Assembly: GCF_019050325.1 (NCBI RefSeq) | Contig: NZ_VOMB01000001.1 | Coordinates: forward strand, 39,705 to 103,704 | DNA length: 64,000 nucleotides | From: [Mycobacterium] fortunisiensis | GTDB lineage: Bacteria; Actinomycetota; Actinomycetes; Mycobacteriales; Mycobacteriaceae | Direction: 5' to 3' | Shown: piece by piece, positions 1-9,147 of the stretch | Layout of the letters: each line of letters starts with the position of its first letter | Position numbering within the stretch: the first letter of the stretch is position 1 | The notes under the pieces: generated by a model | The model's input: only the letters and a program-made list of their open reading frames with translations | Database searches by the model: none | What the model was told of the DNA's origin: nothing | Translations under genes and position numbers: made by a program

Positions 1-1062
1 GGGCAGCCCATCGGCATCCCCGGTGCGCCGTACGCCACCCCGACGGGGACCCCCGCCTCACGCTGGACCCTGTGCGACACCGTGGCCAAGCCGGACAGCT
101 CCGCGCCGAAGGTGGAAACCTCGGTGCTGATCCGGTCGCTGGCCACCGACATCGCGGTCGGCCCGTTGCGGGACAACCAAGGCATGCTGGTGTCTTTCGA
201 AGGCGGCAACTGGCTCGTCACCGCCGACGGCAGGCACAGCATCGATCTGTCCGACCGGGCGGTGAGCTCAGCGGTGGGCATCCCGGTCACCGCCAAGGCG
301 ACACCGGTTTCGGAAGGCCTGTTCAACGCCCTGCCGAACCGCGGCCCGTGGCAGCTGCCGGCAATCCCGGCCGCCGGTGCGCCGAATACCGTTGGGCTGC
401 CGGACAATCTGGTGATCGGCTCGGTGTTCCAGACCGCCACCGAATCGGATCCGCAGCACTATGTGGTGCTGCCCGACGGGGTGGCGAGGGTGAACGACAC
501 CACTGCCGCGGCGTTGCGCGCCACCAACTCCTACGGTCTGCTGAAGCCGCCGTCGGTGGAGGCCAGCGTGGTATCGAAGATCACCGAGCAGGTCTACGTG
601 TCGCCGCTGCCGGACACCGCGCTCGAGGTGCTGCTGCGCCAGGACGCGCCGGTGCTGTGCTGGGCCTGGCAGCGCGAACCCGGCGACCAGTCACCGAAGA
701 CCACCGTGATCGCCGGGCGGCGACTGCCGATCCCGTCGTCGGCCGTCGGCACCGGGATCGACCAGATCGGCGGTGACGCAACGGTGTACATCGAGGGCGG
801 TCAGTTCGTCCGGCTGCAATCGCCGGATCCCCGGGTCGGCGAGAGCCTGTACTACATCGATCCGCAGGGCGTGCGCTACGGCGTCGCCAATGACGATGCC
901 GCCGGCAATCTGGGCCTGTCCGGTGCGGTGAACGCGCCCTGGCAGGTCGTCGGGCTGCTGATGGAAGGCCCGGTGTTGTCGAAGGATGCCGCGTTGCTCG
1001 AGCACGACACGCTGCCCGCCGATCCCAAACCCCGCAAAGTCGAAAGTGAGCAGGGCTCATGA
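1..1062 (+). CDS. eccB1: ESX-1 core component EccB1 (5' end outside window)
   Basis: Frame 1 is open from the first base, so the gene begins upstream and only its last 353 codons are present. EccB is the single-pass membrane core component whose large periplasmic domain caps the type VII secretion pore. What is visible is that periplasmic domain. It has two cysteines, in RWTLCD near the start and PVLCWAW about 195 residues later, which are the pair that forms a disulfide in characterised EccB1 proteins. The C-terminal tail is hydrophilic and charged. The stop codon overlaps the eccCa1 start in an ATGA, which implies translational coupling. Assignment to ESX-1 rather than another ESX system rests on the split eccC and the PE35-PPE68-esxB-esxA order downstream. 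The N-terminal membrane helix cannot be assessed. Confidence 0.93.
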   Translation, partial: GQPIGIPGAPYATPTGTPASRWTLCDTVAKPDSSAPKVETSVLIRSLATDIAVGPLRDNQGMLVSFEGGNWLVTADGRHSIDLSDRAVSSAVGIPVTAKATPVSEGLFNALPNRGPWQLPAIPAAGAPNTVGLPDNLVIGSVFQTATESDPQHYVVLPDGVARVNDTTAAALRATNSYGLLKPPSVEASVVSKITEQVYVSPLPDTALEVLLRQDAPVLCWAWQREPGDQSPKTTVIAGRRLPIPSSAVGTGIDQIGGDATVYIEGGQFVRLQSPDPRVGESLYYIDPQGVRYGVANDDAAGNLGLSGAVNAPWQVVGLLMEGPVLSKDAALLEHDTLPADPKPRKVESEQGS

Positions 1063-3287
1063 CGACCAAGAAATTCACCCCGACGATCAAGCGGGGGCCG
1101 CGGCTCACCCCGGGCGAGATCAACGTCGCCCCACCGGATGACCTCGGCGTCGAGATCCCGCCCTCGGGCATGCAGAAGGCCATGCCCTGGGTGATGGGCG
1201 GCTGCATGCTGGGCATGATCTCGATCATGATCTTCACCGGCGTGCGTCAGCTCTCGCCGTACATGCTGATGATGCCGCTGATGATGATCATGGGCACCGT
1301 CGGTTTCATGTCCGGTGGCGGCGCCGGCGGCAAGAAGGTCCCCGAGATCAACGCCGACCGCAAGGAATACCTGCGGTACCTGGCCGGGCTGCGCAACCGG
1401 GTGACCGCTTCGGCGTCGGCGCAGGTGGCGTTCTTCGGTTACCACGCACCGCATCCCGACGATCTGCTGTCGATCATCGGTACCCACCGGCAGTGGTCGC
1501 GTCAGGCGAACTCGGACTTCTACGCCGCCGCCCGGATCGGGATCGGTGCCGAGATCGCGGTGGACCGGTTGCTCAAGCCGAACACCAGCGGTGAGTTGGC
1601 CGGTCCGCAAGGGGCGCCGCAGCCGCACCTCGAACCGGTCAGCCACATGTGGGTGACGAAGTTCCTGCGCACCCACGGCCTGATCCACGATTGTCCGAAA
1701 CTCGTTCAGCTGCGCACTTTTCCGACCATCGCCGTGGGCGGCGACCCCGACGGGGCCGCGGGCCTGCTGACGGCGATGGTCTGCCATCTGGCGGTGTTCC
1801 ATCCGCCAGACCTGCTGCAGATCCGGGTGCTCACCGACAACCCGGAGGATCCGAAGTGGTCGTGGCTGAAGTGGCTGCCGCACGTGCAGCACCAGACCGA
1901 CACCGACGCGGCCGGCCCCACCCGGCTGGTGTACACCCGTCCCGACGGCTTGAGCGATCTGACCGCGCGCGGCCCGCACAGTGCCGACGCGGCCCCCGGT
2001 GGGCCGTACGTGATCGTGGTCGACCTCACCGGTGGCAAGGCCGGCTTCCCGGTCGACGGACGCGCCGGGGTCACGGTGCTCACGCTGGGCAACCACCGCG
2101 GGTCGGCCTACCGGCTGCGCGTCGACGCCGACCACACCGCCGATGACAAGCTGCCCAACCAGAACTACCGCGAGGTGACCCGGGTGGTCGACCGGATGAC
2201 CCCGGCGCAGGCCGGCCGGATCGCCCGCAAGCTGGCCGGCTGGTCGATCACCGGCACGATCATCGACAAGAACGTCCGGGTGCAGAAGAAGGTCTCCAAG
2301 GAATGGCACCACCTGGTGGGCGCCAAGACCGTGGAGGAGGTCACCCCGGCGCGTTGGCGGATGTTCACCGACACCGACCGGGACCGGCTCAAGATCCCGT
2401 TCGGACACGAGCTCAAGTCCGGCGAGGTGATGACGCTGGACATCAAGGAGGGTGCCGAGTTCGGTGCCGGCCCGCACGGCATGCTCATCGGTACCACCGG
2501 CTCGGGTAAGTCGGAGTTCCTGCGGACCCTGATCCTGTCGTTGGTGGCCACCCACCACCCCGACCAGATCAACCTGCTGCTCACTGACTTCAAGGGCGGT
2601 TCGACCTTCCTGGGTATGGAGAAGCTGCCGCACACCGCAGCCGTCGTCACCAACATGGAAGAGGAGGCCGAGCTCGTCGGCCGTATGGGTGAGGTGCTCA
2701 CCGGTGAACTCGACCGGCGCCAGCAGATCCTGCGCCAGGCCGGTATGCAGGTGGGCGCCGCGGGTGCGCTGTCCGGCGTCGCCGAGTACGAGAAGCACCG
2801 CGAGCGCGGTGCCGATCTGCCGCCGTTGCCGACCCTGTTCGTGGTGGTCGACGAGTTCGCCGAACTCCTGCAGAACCACCCCGACTTCATCCAGCTGTTC
2901 GACCGCATCTGCCGCGTCGGCCGGTCGCTGCGTGTGCACCTGCTGCTGGCCACCCAGTCGCTGAACACCGGTGGCGTCCGGATCGACAAGCTCGAGCCGA
3001 ACCTCACCTACCGAATTGCGTTGCGTACCACCAGCTCTGCCGAGTCCAAGGCGGTGATCGGGACACCGGAGGCGCAGTACATCACCAACAAGGAGAGTGG
3101 TGTCGGGTTCCTGCGGGTGGGCATGGAAGACCCGGTGAAGTTCAGCACCCTCTACACCGGTGCCAACTACGTGCCCGAGGTTGAGGAGTCGAGCGACGGT
3201 GAAGCCAAGCCGCGGGCGAGACGGCAGGCCCGGGTGCGGATCCACCAGTTCACCACCACTCCGATTTTCGATACGGCGGTGAACTGA
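1059..3287 (+). CDS. eccCa1: ESX-1 secretion ATPase subunit EccCa1 (FtsK/SpoIIIE)
   Basis: Membrane-bound half of the split EccC motor that powers type VII secretion. The 742-residue protein has two closely spaced hydrophobic segments around residues 42-85, rich in Met and Gly, which anchor it in the membrane. An FtsK/SpoIIIE ATPase domain follows, with Walker A GTTGSGKS at residues 478-485 and Walker B LFVVVDE at 593-599. The C-terminus ends soon after this first ATPase domain. The other two ATPase domains are in eccCb1, starting 2 bp after the stop; this split is characteristic of ESX-1. The start ATG lies in an ATGA overlap with eccB1. Confidence 0.96.
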   Translation: MTTKKFTPTIKRGPRLTPGEINVAPPDDLGVEIPPSGMQKAMPWVMGGCMLGMISIMIFTGVRQLSPYMLMMPLMMIMGTVGFMSGGGAGGKKVPEINADRKEYLRYLAGLRNRVTASASAQVAFFGYHAPHPDDLLSIIGTHRQWSRQANSDFYAAARIGIGAEIAVDRLLKPNTSGELAGPQGAPQPHLEPVSHMWVTKFLRTHGLIHDCPKLVQLRTFPTIAVGGDPDGAAGLLTAMVCHLAVFHPPDLLQIRVLTDNPEDPKWSWLKWLPHVQHQTDTDAAGPTRLVYTRPDGLSDLTARGPHSADAAPGGPYVIVVDLTGGKAGFPVDGRAGVTVLTLGNHRGSAYRLRVDADHTADDKLPNQNYREVTRVVDRMTPAQAGRIARKLAGWSITGTIIDKNVRVQKKVSKEWHHLVGAKTVEEVTPARWRMFTDTDRDRLKIPFGHELKSGEVMTLDIKEGAEFGAGPHGMLIGTTGSGKSEFLRTLILSLVATHHPDQINLLLTDFKGGSTFLGMEKLPHTAAVVTNMEEEAELVGRMGEVLTGELDRRQQILRQAGMQVGAAGALSGVAEYEKHRERGADLPPLPTLFVVVDEFAELLQNHPDFIQLFDRICRVGRSLRVHLLLATQSLNTGGVRIDKLEPNLTYRIALRTTSSAESKAVIGTPEAQYITNKESGVGFLRVGMEDPVKFSTLYTGANYVPEVEESSDGEAKPRARRQARVRIHQFTTTPIFDTAVN

Positions 3288-3288
3288 G

Positions 3289-5061
3289 ATGGCGACGAAC
3301 GCTGAACCCAGGGTGCTGCGCGAGGTGGTGCTCGAGCAATTGGGCACTGGCGAGAGCCGCGCCTACAAGATGTGGCTGCCGCCGCTGACCGATCCGACCC
3401 CGGTCAACGAACTGGTCGATCGGGACTACCAGCGCAAGCCGCTGCGGTTTGCGCTGGGGATCATGGACGAGCCCCGCCGGCACCGGCAGGACATCTGGGG
3501 TGTGGACGTCTCGGCGGCCGGCGGCAACATCGCGATCGGTGGTGCGCCGCAGACCGGCAAGTCGACGTTCCTGCAGACCCTGATGCTCTCGGCGGCCGCC
3601 ACCCACACGCCGCGTCAGGTGCAGTTCTACTGCATCGACCTCGGTGGTGGTGGCTTGATGTACATGGAGGACCTGCCCCACGTGGGCGGGGTGGCCACCC
3701 GTGCCGAGCCGGATCGGGTCAACCGGGTGGTGGCCGAGGTGAAGGCCGTGTTGAGGGCCCGTGAGCAGGTGTTCAAGCAGTATCGCGTCGGGTCGATCTC
3801 GGCCTATCGCGAGATGCGTGAGGATCCGAACAATCCCGCCGCCCAAGACCCGTTCGGCGACGTGTTCCTGGTGATCGACGGTTGGCCGGCGTTCGTCGCG
3901 GAGTTCCCGGACCTGGAGGCCGCCGTTCAGGACCTGGCCGGCCAGGGTCTGGCGTACGGCGTGCACGTCATCATCTCCACTCCGCGCTGGACCGAGCTGA
4001 AGTCGCGTGTGCGTGACTACCTGGGCACGAAGATCGAGTTCCGGCTGGGCGATGTGAATGAGACCCAGATCGACCGGATCACCCGGGACATCCCGGCGAA
4101 CCGTCCGGGCCGGGCGGTGTCGCTGGAGAAGCACCACCTGATGATCGGCGTGCCGCGGTTGGACGGTGTGCACAGCGCGGCGAACATCGTCGAGGCCATC
4201 TCGGCCGGCGTGCGGGAGATCGCCGCCCGCCATACCGATCAGGCACCGCAGGTGCGGGTGCTGCCCGAGCGGATTTACCTGCATCAGCTCGATCCGAACC
4301 CGCCGGGACCCGATGCGGACTACCGGACGCGTTGGCAGGTGCCGCTGGGGGTGCGGGAGTCCGATCTCACGGTGGCCTACAACCAGATGAGCATGACGCC
4401 GCACCTGTTGATCTTCGGTGCCCCGAAGTCGGGCAAGACCACCATCGCCCACGCGGTGGCCAAGGCGATTTGCAGTCGCAACAGTCCCGACCAGGTCAGG
4501 TTCATGCTGGCCGACTACCGGTCGGGCCTGCTCGACGCGGTGCCTGACACGCATCTGCTGGCCGCGGGTGCGATCAACCGCAACAGTGCGTCGCTGGAGG
4601 AGTCGATCAAGGCCCTGGCGGTCAACCTCAAGAAGCGGTTGCCGCCGCCGGATCTCACCACCGCGCAGCTGCGGTCGAGGTCCTGGTGGAGTGGGCCGGA
4701 CATCGTGCTGCTGGTCGACGACTGGCACATGATCACCGCAGCGGCGGGGATGATGTCGCCGATGGCGCCGTTGGGCCCGCTGCTGCCGGCAGCGGCCGAC
4801 ATCGGCCTGCACATCGTCGTGACGTGCCAGATGAGCCTGGCGCACCGGGCCACCATGGACAAGTTCGTGGGTGCCGCCTACGGCGCCGGTTCGCCGACTT
4901 TGTTCCTGTCCGGTGAGAAGAACGATTTCCCGTCGCGGGAGATCATCGTCAAGAAAAGGCCGCCTGGCCAGGCGTTTATGGTCAGCCCGGACGGCAAGGA
5001 AGTCATCCAGGCGGCCTACGTCGATCCACCGGACGAAGAAGTGTTCGCAGCACCCCAGTAG
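3289..5061 (+). CDS. eccCb1: ESX-1 secretion ATPase subunit EccCb1
   Basis: Soluble half of the split EccC ATPase, 590 residues, with two further FtsK/SpoIIIE domains. Walker A motifs are GAPQTGKS at 85-92 and GAPKSGKT at 377-384. Walker B-like stretches are VFLVIDGW in the first domain and IVLLVDDW in the second. In M. tuberculosis the last domain binds the C-terminal signal of EsxB, recruiting the EsxA-EsxB dimer; the equivalent substrates are encoded just downstream. The ATG is 2 bp after the eccCa1 stop. Both P-loops have intact Lys and Ser/Thr. The first Walker B has Asp-Gly instead of Asp-Glu, so that site may hydrolyse ATP poorly. Confidence 0.96.
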   Translation: MATNAEPRVLREVVLEQLGTGESRAYKMWLPPLTDPTPVNELVDRDYQRKPLRFALGIMDEPRRHRQDIWGVDVSAAGGNIAIGGAPQTGKSTFLQTLMLSAAATHTPRQVQFYCIDLGGGGLMYMEDLPHVGGVATRAEPDRVNRVVAEVKAVLRAREQVFKQYRVGSISAYREMREDPNNPAAQDPFGDVFLVIDGWPAFVAEFPDLEAAVQDLAGQGLAYGVHVIISTPRWTELKSRVRDYLGTKIEFRLGDVNETQIDRITRDIPANRPGRAVSLEKHHLMIGVPRLDGVHSAANIVEAISAGVREIAARHTDQAPQVRVLPERIYLHQLDPNPPGPDADYRTRWQVPLGVRESDLTVAYNQMSMTPHLLIFGAPKSGKTTIAHAVAKAICSRNSPDQVRFMLADYRSGLLDAVPDTHLLAAGAINRNSASLEESIKALAVNLKKRLPPPDLTTAQLRSRSWWSGPDIVLLVDDWHMITAAAGMMSPMAPLGPLLPAAADIGLHIVVTCQMSLAHRATMDKFVGAAYGAGSPTLFLSGEKNDFPSREIIVKKRPPGQAFMVSPDGKEVIQAAYVDPPDEEVFAAPQ

Positions 5062-5220
5062 GGCAGTTAGTATTTAACCAACGCACTCAGCAACGCTGGC
5101 GGCGGCCCGTCAGCAAAGGGATCGGGGGACAGGTTCCTTGACGACTTGGCAAACTTTCTGCCACGTCGCTTTTGGGTGCTTGTCCCCGGGCATTTGAAAT
5201 CGAAACAGGGGAGCAGGCAA

Positions 5221-5514
5221 ATGCAACCGTTGATGCACAACCCAGGCGCCGAAGGCGTTGCAGCACAGGTGATCGCGAACGCGGCCCGTGGTCTGGCCGG
5301 TGGCACCACCGCTGCCGCAGCCGTCACTGCGCTCGCCCCGGCCGGCGTTGACGAGGTCTCGGCACTGGCCGCCATGGCCTTCGCCAGCGAGGGCGTCGAG
5401 GCGCTTGCGGCGAACTCCTTCGCTCAGGAGGAGCTGACCCGGGCGGGGGCGGCGTTCCAGGAGATCGCGGGCATCTACAACACCGTCGACGCCGCCCAGG
5501 CAACCACGCTGTAG
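5221..5514 (+). CDS. PE35: PE family protein PE35
   Basis: A 97-residue PE-type helical hairpin protein, about the size of M. tuberculosis PE35 (99 residues), and alignable along its length (e.g. PAGVDEVSALAA and SFAQEEL). The literal Pro-Glu motif is missing, as in PE35 itself, where the N-terminus reads HNPGAEGV. The C-terminus carries the type VII export motif Y-x3-D as YNTVD, residues 86-90. PE35 pairs with PPE68, encoded 40 bp downstream. I chose the ATG at 5221 because of the upstream GGGGAG and the family N-terminus; an in-frame start 75 bp earlier would add residues unlike any PE protein. The 159 bp between eccCb1 and this gene probably hold the promoter of the PE35-esxA segment. Confidence 0.9.
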   Translation: MQPLMHNPGAEGVAAQVIANAARGLAGGTTAAAAVTALAPAGVDEVSALAAMAFASEGVEALAANSFAQEELTRAGAAFQEIAGIYNTVDAAQATTL

Positions 5515-5554
5515 CAGGTCGCAGGCAAATTCGTCAGAATAGGGTCATCCAGCC

Positions 5555-6880
5555 ATGGCGATTCCACCGGTCGTAATACCGACCTGGGGAGGGTTTCCCC
5601 CCGAGGTCAACACGGGTCGGTTGATGCTGGGCGCCGGACCGGCGCCCATGCTTCAGGCTGCAAGCGGCTGGGAAGCTTTGGCCATCCTGCTGGAGACTCA
5701 GGCCGACGAGCTGGCCGCCGCGCTCAACGCCCTCACGTCGGTGTGGAGCGGTACGGCCAGTGAGCGGGCCGTTTCCGCCACGATGCCGATGATCGTGTGG
5801 CTGCGCACGATGGCGATGCAGGCACAGAAGCGGGCGCTGCAGGCCGGCGCCCAGGCCACGTCGTACTCGACGGCCATGGCGGCGACCCCGCAGATTCCCG
5901 AGATCGAGCAGAACCACATCACTCACGGCGTCCTGGAAGCCACCAACTTCCTCGGCATCAACGCGATGCCGATCGGACTCAACGAGATGGACTACGTGCG
6001 GATGTGGGTGCTGGCGGCGACCGTGATGGAGGCGTACCACGCCGAAACCACGATGAACCTGCTGTTCGAGCCGATCATGCCGATGACGCCGATCGTGTTG
6101 CCCGGGATCGGGGAGACGACGGCGGCGGCGGCACTGGCGTCGACGGCGCCGCGGACCGCCCAGGGCATGCTGCGCAACGCGGTGATCGAGGGGGTCAGCG
6201 CCAAGGCGACGATCGAGTCGGTGGCCTTGACCTCGGGCAACCTCGCGGCCCAGGTCAACCATGCCGAGCAGCGTGGGGTCGGGGCGGCGGGCAAGGCCGA
6301 GAACGCGGGCCGGCAGGAGCAGGATCCCGACAAGCAGGGCAAGAACCCGCTGCAGCAGGGCATGCAGATGGTCACACAGATCGGGCAGCAGGCCGGTCAG
6401 TTGGCGTCGCAGATCCCGCAGATGCTGCAGAGCCCGATGCAGACGGTGACACAGCCGCTGCAGCAGGTGACGCAGTTGGTCAGCCAGTTCGGCAGCATGG
6501 GCGGCAGTCAGCCCGGGATGCAGATGGGGTTGATCGGGGCGTCGCCGTTCTCGAACCATCCGCTGGCCGGGGGTACAGGCCCGAGTTCGGGTGCCGGTCT
6601 GGTGCGCGCGGCCTCGCTGCCGGGTGCGCTGGGGTCGCCACCCCGCACGGCGCTGCTGACTTCGATGCTGGGCATCAGCGGGGAGGCCAAGCCGGCCGCC
6701 GCAGCCGGTGCGGCTTCTGGCGGCGCAGGCCCGGTGGCGCCGGTCGGTGGTGGCGGCGGAGGCGCACCGATGATGGGCGCCGGCAAGAACGACAAGAAGA
6801 GCGGTGGCACCAAGGACGGATTGGTGGCGCCGACAGCACTCACGTACGACCTATCGGAAGACGGGGACGACGACTGGTAG
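5555..6880 (+). CDS. PPE68: PPE family protein PPE68
   Basis: A 441-residue PPE protein encoded between PE35 and esxB, as expected for PPE68. The N-terminal helical domain has the PPE tripeptide at residues 15-17 (GGFPPEVN) and a WxG turn at residues 64-66 (VWSG). From about residue 240 the sequence becomes Gln-, Met-, Pro- and Gly-rich and low complexity, and it ends in an acidic EDGDDDW tail. In ESX-1, PPE68 associates with PE35 and with the secretion apparatus and influences EsxA/EsxB export. The start ATG follows the PE35 stop by 40 bp. Confidence 0.93.
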   Translation: MAIPPVVIPTWGGFPPEVNTGRLMLGAGPAPMLQAASGWEALAILLETQADELAAALNALTSVWSGTASERAVSATMPMIVWLRTMAMQAQKRALQAGAQATSYSTAMAATPQIPEIEQNHITHGVLEATNFLGINAMPIGLNEMDYVRMWVLAATVMEAYHAETTMNLLFEPIMPMTPIVLPGIGETTAAAALASTAPRTAQGMLRNAVIEGVSAKATIESVALTSGNLAAQVNHAEQRGVGAAGKAENAGRQEQDPDKQGKNPLQQGMQMVTQIGQQAGQLASQIPQMLQSPMQTVTQPLQQVTQLVSQFGSMGGSQPGMQMGLIGASPFSNHPLAGGTGPSSGAGLVRAASLPGALGSPPRTALLTSMLGISGEAKPAAAAGAASGGAGPVAPVGGGGGGAPMMGAGKNDKKSGGTKDGLVAPTALTYDLSEDGDDDW

Positions 6881-6899
6881 TCGTCCACCACACAGACTT

Positions 6900-6917
6900 T
6901 CCGGCCGCCCGGCCGGA
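6900..6917 (+). promoter_or_regulatory. hairpin between PPE68 and esxB
   Basis: Perfect 7-bp inverted repeat (TCCGGCC-GCCC-GGCCGGA) in the 90-bp gap ahead of esxB. A T-rich stretch and a purine-rich ribosome-binding region (AAAAAAAGGGG) follow. It could be a partial terminator, or an RNA-processing or stabilising element that allows esxBA to be expressed differently from PPE68. The structure is seen in the sequence; the function is inference. Confidence 0.45.
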
Positions 6918-6970
6918 GGACTCGCCAAGTTTTTATTGGTGAGGACAAAGGAAAAAAAGGGGAATCCAAC

Positions 6971-7273
6971 ATGGCACAGATGAATACAGATGCCGCCGTC
7001 CTCGCCAAGGAGGCAGCTAACTTCGAGCGCATCTCCGGTGAGCTCAAGAGCGTCATCGCTCAGGTCGAGTCGACCGGCAGCTCGCTGGCTGCTCAGATGG
7101 TCGGCCAGGCCGGTACCGCCGCTCAGTCGGCGCTGGCACGGTTCCACGAGGCTGCTGCGAAGCAGATCCAGGAGTTGAACGACATCTCGAACAACATCCA
7201 CACCTCGGGCACCCAGTACACCAGCACCGACGACGACATGGCCGGCAACCTGGCCTCGTCGATGAACATCTGA
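6971..7273 (+). CDS. esxB: ESX-1 substrate EsxB (CFP-10)
   Basis: A 100-residue WXG100-family protein, the CFP-10 partner of EsxA. Residues 1-35 are very close to M. tuberculosis EsxB (e.g. NFERISGEL). The C-terminus has the type VII signal Y-x3-D at Tyr83-Asp87, followed by acidic residues and the flexible tail that EccCb1 recognises. The central turn that names the family reads Met-Val-Gly at 43-45, so the Trp is missing; the WxG of the heterodimer comes from EsxA. Strong ribosome-binding site AAAGGGG 9 bp upstream. esxA follows after 30 bp, and the pair is closed by a strong hairpin after esxA. Confidence 0.97.
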   Translation: MAQMNTDAAVLAKEAANFERISGELKSVIAQVESTGSSLAAQMVGQAGTAAQSALARFHEAAAKQIQELNDISNNIHTSGTQYTSTDDDMAGNLASSMNI

Positions 7274-7303
7274 CCCAGCTGAACTCAAGAACGGAGACAA
7301 AAT

Positions 7304-7591
7304 ATGTCAGAACAGGTTTGGAATTTCGCCGGTATCGAAGGTGGATCGTCTGAGATCCAGGGTGCTGTCGGCACCACCGCCGGGTTGCTGGATGAGGGCA
7401 AGGGCTCGCTGGCCTCGCTCGCCTCGGCGTGGGGTGGCTCGGGTTCGGAGGCCTACCAGGCCGTTCAGACCCGTTGGGACAACACCTCCAACGAGCTGAA
7501 CCAGGCGCTGCAGAACCTGGCCCAGACGATCAGCGAGGCGGGGCAGACCATGTCCCAGACCGAGGCCGGCGTCACGGGAATGTTTGCCTGA
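7304..7591 (+). CDS. esxA: ESX-1 substrate EsxA (ESAT-6)
   Basis: A 95-residue WXG100 protein starting [12 protein letters not shown], the ESAT-6 hallmark, with WGG at residues 43-45 between its two helices. It forms a 1:1 helical dimer with EsxB and is secreted through the ESX-1 pore. In pathogens it is linked to membrane damage; in saprophytic mycobacteria ESX-1 is linked to conjugal DNA transfer. The ribosome-binding site (GGAGA) lies about 8 bp upstream. The gene is the last before a strong hairpin, so esxBA can accumulate as a separate transcript. Confidence 0.97.
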   Translation: MSEQVWNFAGIEGGSSEIQGAVGTTAGLLDEGKGSLASLASAWGGSGSEAYQAVQTRWDNTSNELNQALQNLAQTISEAGQTMSQTEAGVTGMFA

Positions 7592-7616
7592 CAATAGGCA
7601 GCAACACGCATGCATT

Positions 7617-7666
7617 TGGTGGGCGGGTACCCGGTCTGTCGATTGATAGGCCGAACCCGCCCACCA
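7617..7666 (+). terminator. strong hairpin terminator after esxBA
   Basis: Perfect 12-bp inverted repeat (arm TGGTGGGCGGGT at 7617-7628, complementary arm at 7655-7666) with a partly paired 26-nt loop. It starts 25 bp after the esxA stop and lies before espI. There is no clear T-run, which is common for mycobacterial terminators. Expected effect: limits read-through from esxBA into espI-eccD1. Confidence 0.65.
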
Positions 7667-7722
7667 CTTGTGCTTGGGTGTAAAGATCTAATCATCTGTT
7701 TTTGACTATCTGAGGGGTCCCC

Positions 7723-9147
7723 ATGTCGGCCGACTATGACCGGCTCTTCCACTCGTCGGAACCGGGTAAACCGGTCGACGATGCCACCGCCATCGTGGAC
7801 AGAGATGCCATCCTGAAGGCTGCCGCGGCCGCACCACCGTCGCCGGTCCCGGTCGGGGAAACCAGTTCCACGGATGTGCCGGTCGCTCCCGCGGGCCCCA
7901 CCCAGACCCAGGCCGCCGCGCAACCGCGGCATGCGGAAGCCGCACCGGAGATGCCGGCGCCGATGCCGCAGCCGCCCGCGAGCGCGCCGCAGTGGCCACA
8001 GAACTCCATGCTTCGGGCCCCGCAACAGCAGACCGGCCCGGGCGCCCGCCACGAGCAGCCGCGCACCATGCCCGGCCCGGCCCCGCGCCCGGCACCCGGC
8101 CCGGCGCCGTCGCAGTTCGCTGACATCGATCCCGAGGTCAGCGGTGCCTGGCGGGCGGGGCAGGCGATCCCCGCCCCGGCCGCACCCGGCCCCACCTCCG
8201 CGGCCTCGATGGGCAACCACCGCGCCATCGACGCGCTCTCGCACGTCGGCGTCAAGACCGGGGTGAAGATGCCCTCGCAGCGTGGCTGGCGGCACTGGCT
8301 GTATCTCACGACCCGGATCAACCTCGGTCTGTCGCCCGATGAGATCTACGAACTCGAACTGCACAGCCGGATTCGGCGCAATGCCCGTGACTCGTATCAG
8401 ATCGGTGTCTTCGGGCTGAAGGGCGGCGTCGGAAAGACCGCGGTCACCGTTGCGCTCGGTTCGGCGATGGCCAAGATCCGCGGTGACCGCATCCTGGCGA
8501 TCGACGCCGATCCCGACGGCGGCAACCTGGCCGACCGCGCCGGGCGTCAGTCGGCGGCGACCATTTCCGATCTGCTGGCCGACCAGGAACTGTCGCGCTA
8601 CAACGACATTCGTGCCTACACGAGCATGAACGGGTCCAACCTCGAGGTGCTGTCGTCCGAGGATTACAGCGGCGCGCAGCGTGAGTTCAACGACGAGGAC
8701 TGGAAGCGTGCCACCGCCGTGGTGTCGCGGTACTACAACCTCGTGCTGGCCGACTGCGGCGCCGGGTTGTTCCAGAAAGCTTCCCGCGGTGTGCTTTCCA
8801 GCGTGTCCGGAATGGTCATCGTGGCCAGCGCCTCGATCGACGGGGCTCGACAGGCCGCCATCACCATGGACTGGATGCGTCAGAACGGCTATCAAGATCT
8901 GCTCGGCCGGTCCTGCGTCGTGATCAACCATGTGACACCGGGCAAGCCCAACGTGGACGTCGAGGATCTGGTGCAGCAGTTCGAGCGGCACGTGCCGCCG
9001 GGCCGGGTCATCGTGCTGCCCTGGGACAAGCACGTCGCCGCCGGTACCGAGATTCAGCTCGACCTGCTCAGCGATACCTACCAGCGCCGCATCACAGAGT
9101 TGGCCGCGGCCCTGTCCGACGATTTCGACAGGCTTGAACGCCGTTGA
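7723..9147 (+). CDS. espI: ESX-1 associated ATPase EspI (MinD/ParA-like)
   Basis: A 474-residue protein between esxA and eccD1, the position of espI. The N-terminus (MSADYDRLF) resembles M. tuberculosis EspI. Residues about 40-160 are a Pro/Ala/Gln-rich low-complexity segment, shorter than in the 666-residue M. tuberculosis protein. The C-terminal half is a MinD/ParA-like ATPase with the deviant Walker A KGGVGKT at 233-239 and AIDADPDGG downstream. In M. tuberculosis EspI is dispensable for ESX-1 secretion but linked to shutting it down when ATP is low. The stop overlaps the TTG start of eccD1. Confidence 0.88.
   Translation: MSADYDRLFHSSEPGKPVDDATAIVDRDAILKAAAAAPPSPVPVGETSSTDVPVAPAGPTQTQAAAQPRHAEAAPEMPAPMPQPPASAPQWPQNSMLRAPQQQTGPGARHEQPRTMPGPAPRPAPGPAPSQFADIDPEVSGAWRAGQAIPAPAAPGPTSAASMGNHRAIDALSHVGVKTGVKMPSQRGWRHWLYLTTRINLGLSPDEIYELELHSRIRRNARDSYQIGVFGLKGGVGKTAVTVALGSAMAKIRGDRILAIDADPDGGNLADRAGRQSAATISDLLADQELSRYNDIRAYTSMNGSNLEVLSSEDYSGAQREFNDEDWKRATAVVSRYYNLVLADCGAGLFQKASRGVLSSVSGMVIVASASIDGARQAAITMDWMRQNGYQDLLGRSCVVINHVTPGKPNVDVEDLVQQFERHVPPGRVIVLPWDKHVAAGTEIQLDLLSDTYQRRITELAAALSDDFDRLERR

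Noticed and set aside
876..4845. Two long open frames (823 and 531 codons) antisense to eccCa1 and eccCb1
   Set aside because: They are His/Arg/Gln/Gly-rich shadow sequences typical of antisense frames in high-GC DNA, with no domain motifs, and they cover intact conserved genes.
5137..5165. TTGACG upstream of PE35 as a sigma-A -35 box
   Set aside because: No -10-like sequence at the proper distance, so I did not call a promoter although one is likely in this gap.
7465..9033. 522-codon frame antisense to espI
   Set aside because: Shadow composition (Arg, His and Gly runs), no recognisable motif, and it runs through the esxBA terminator.
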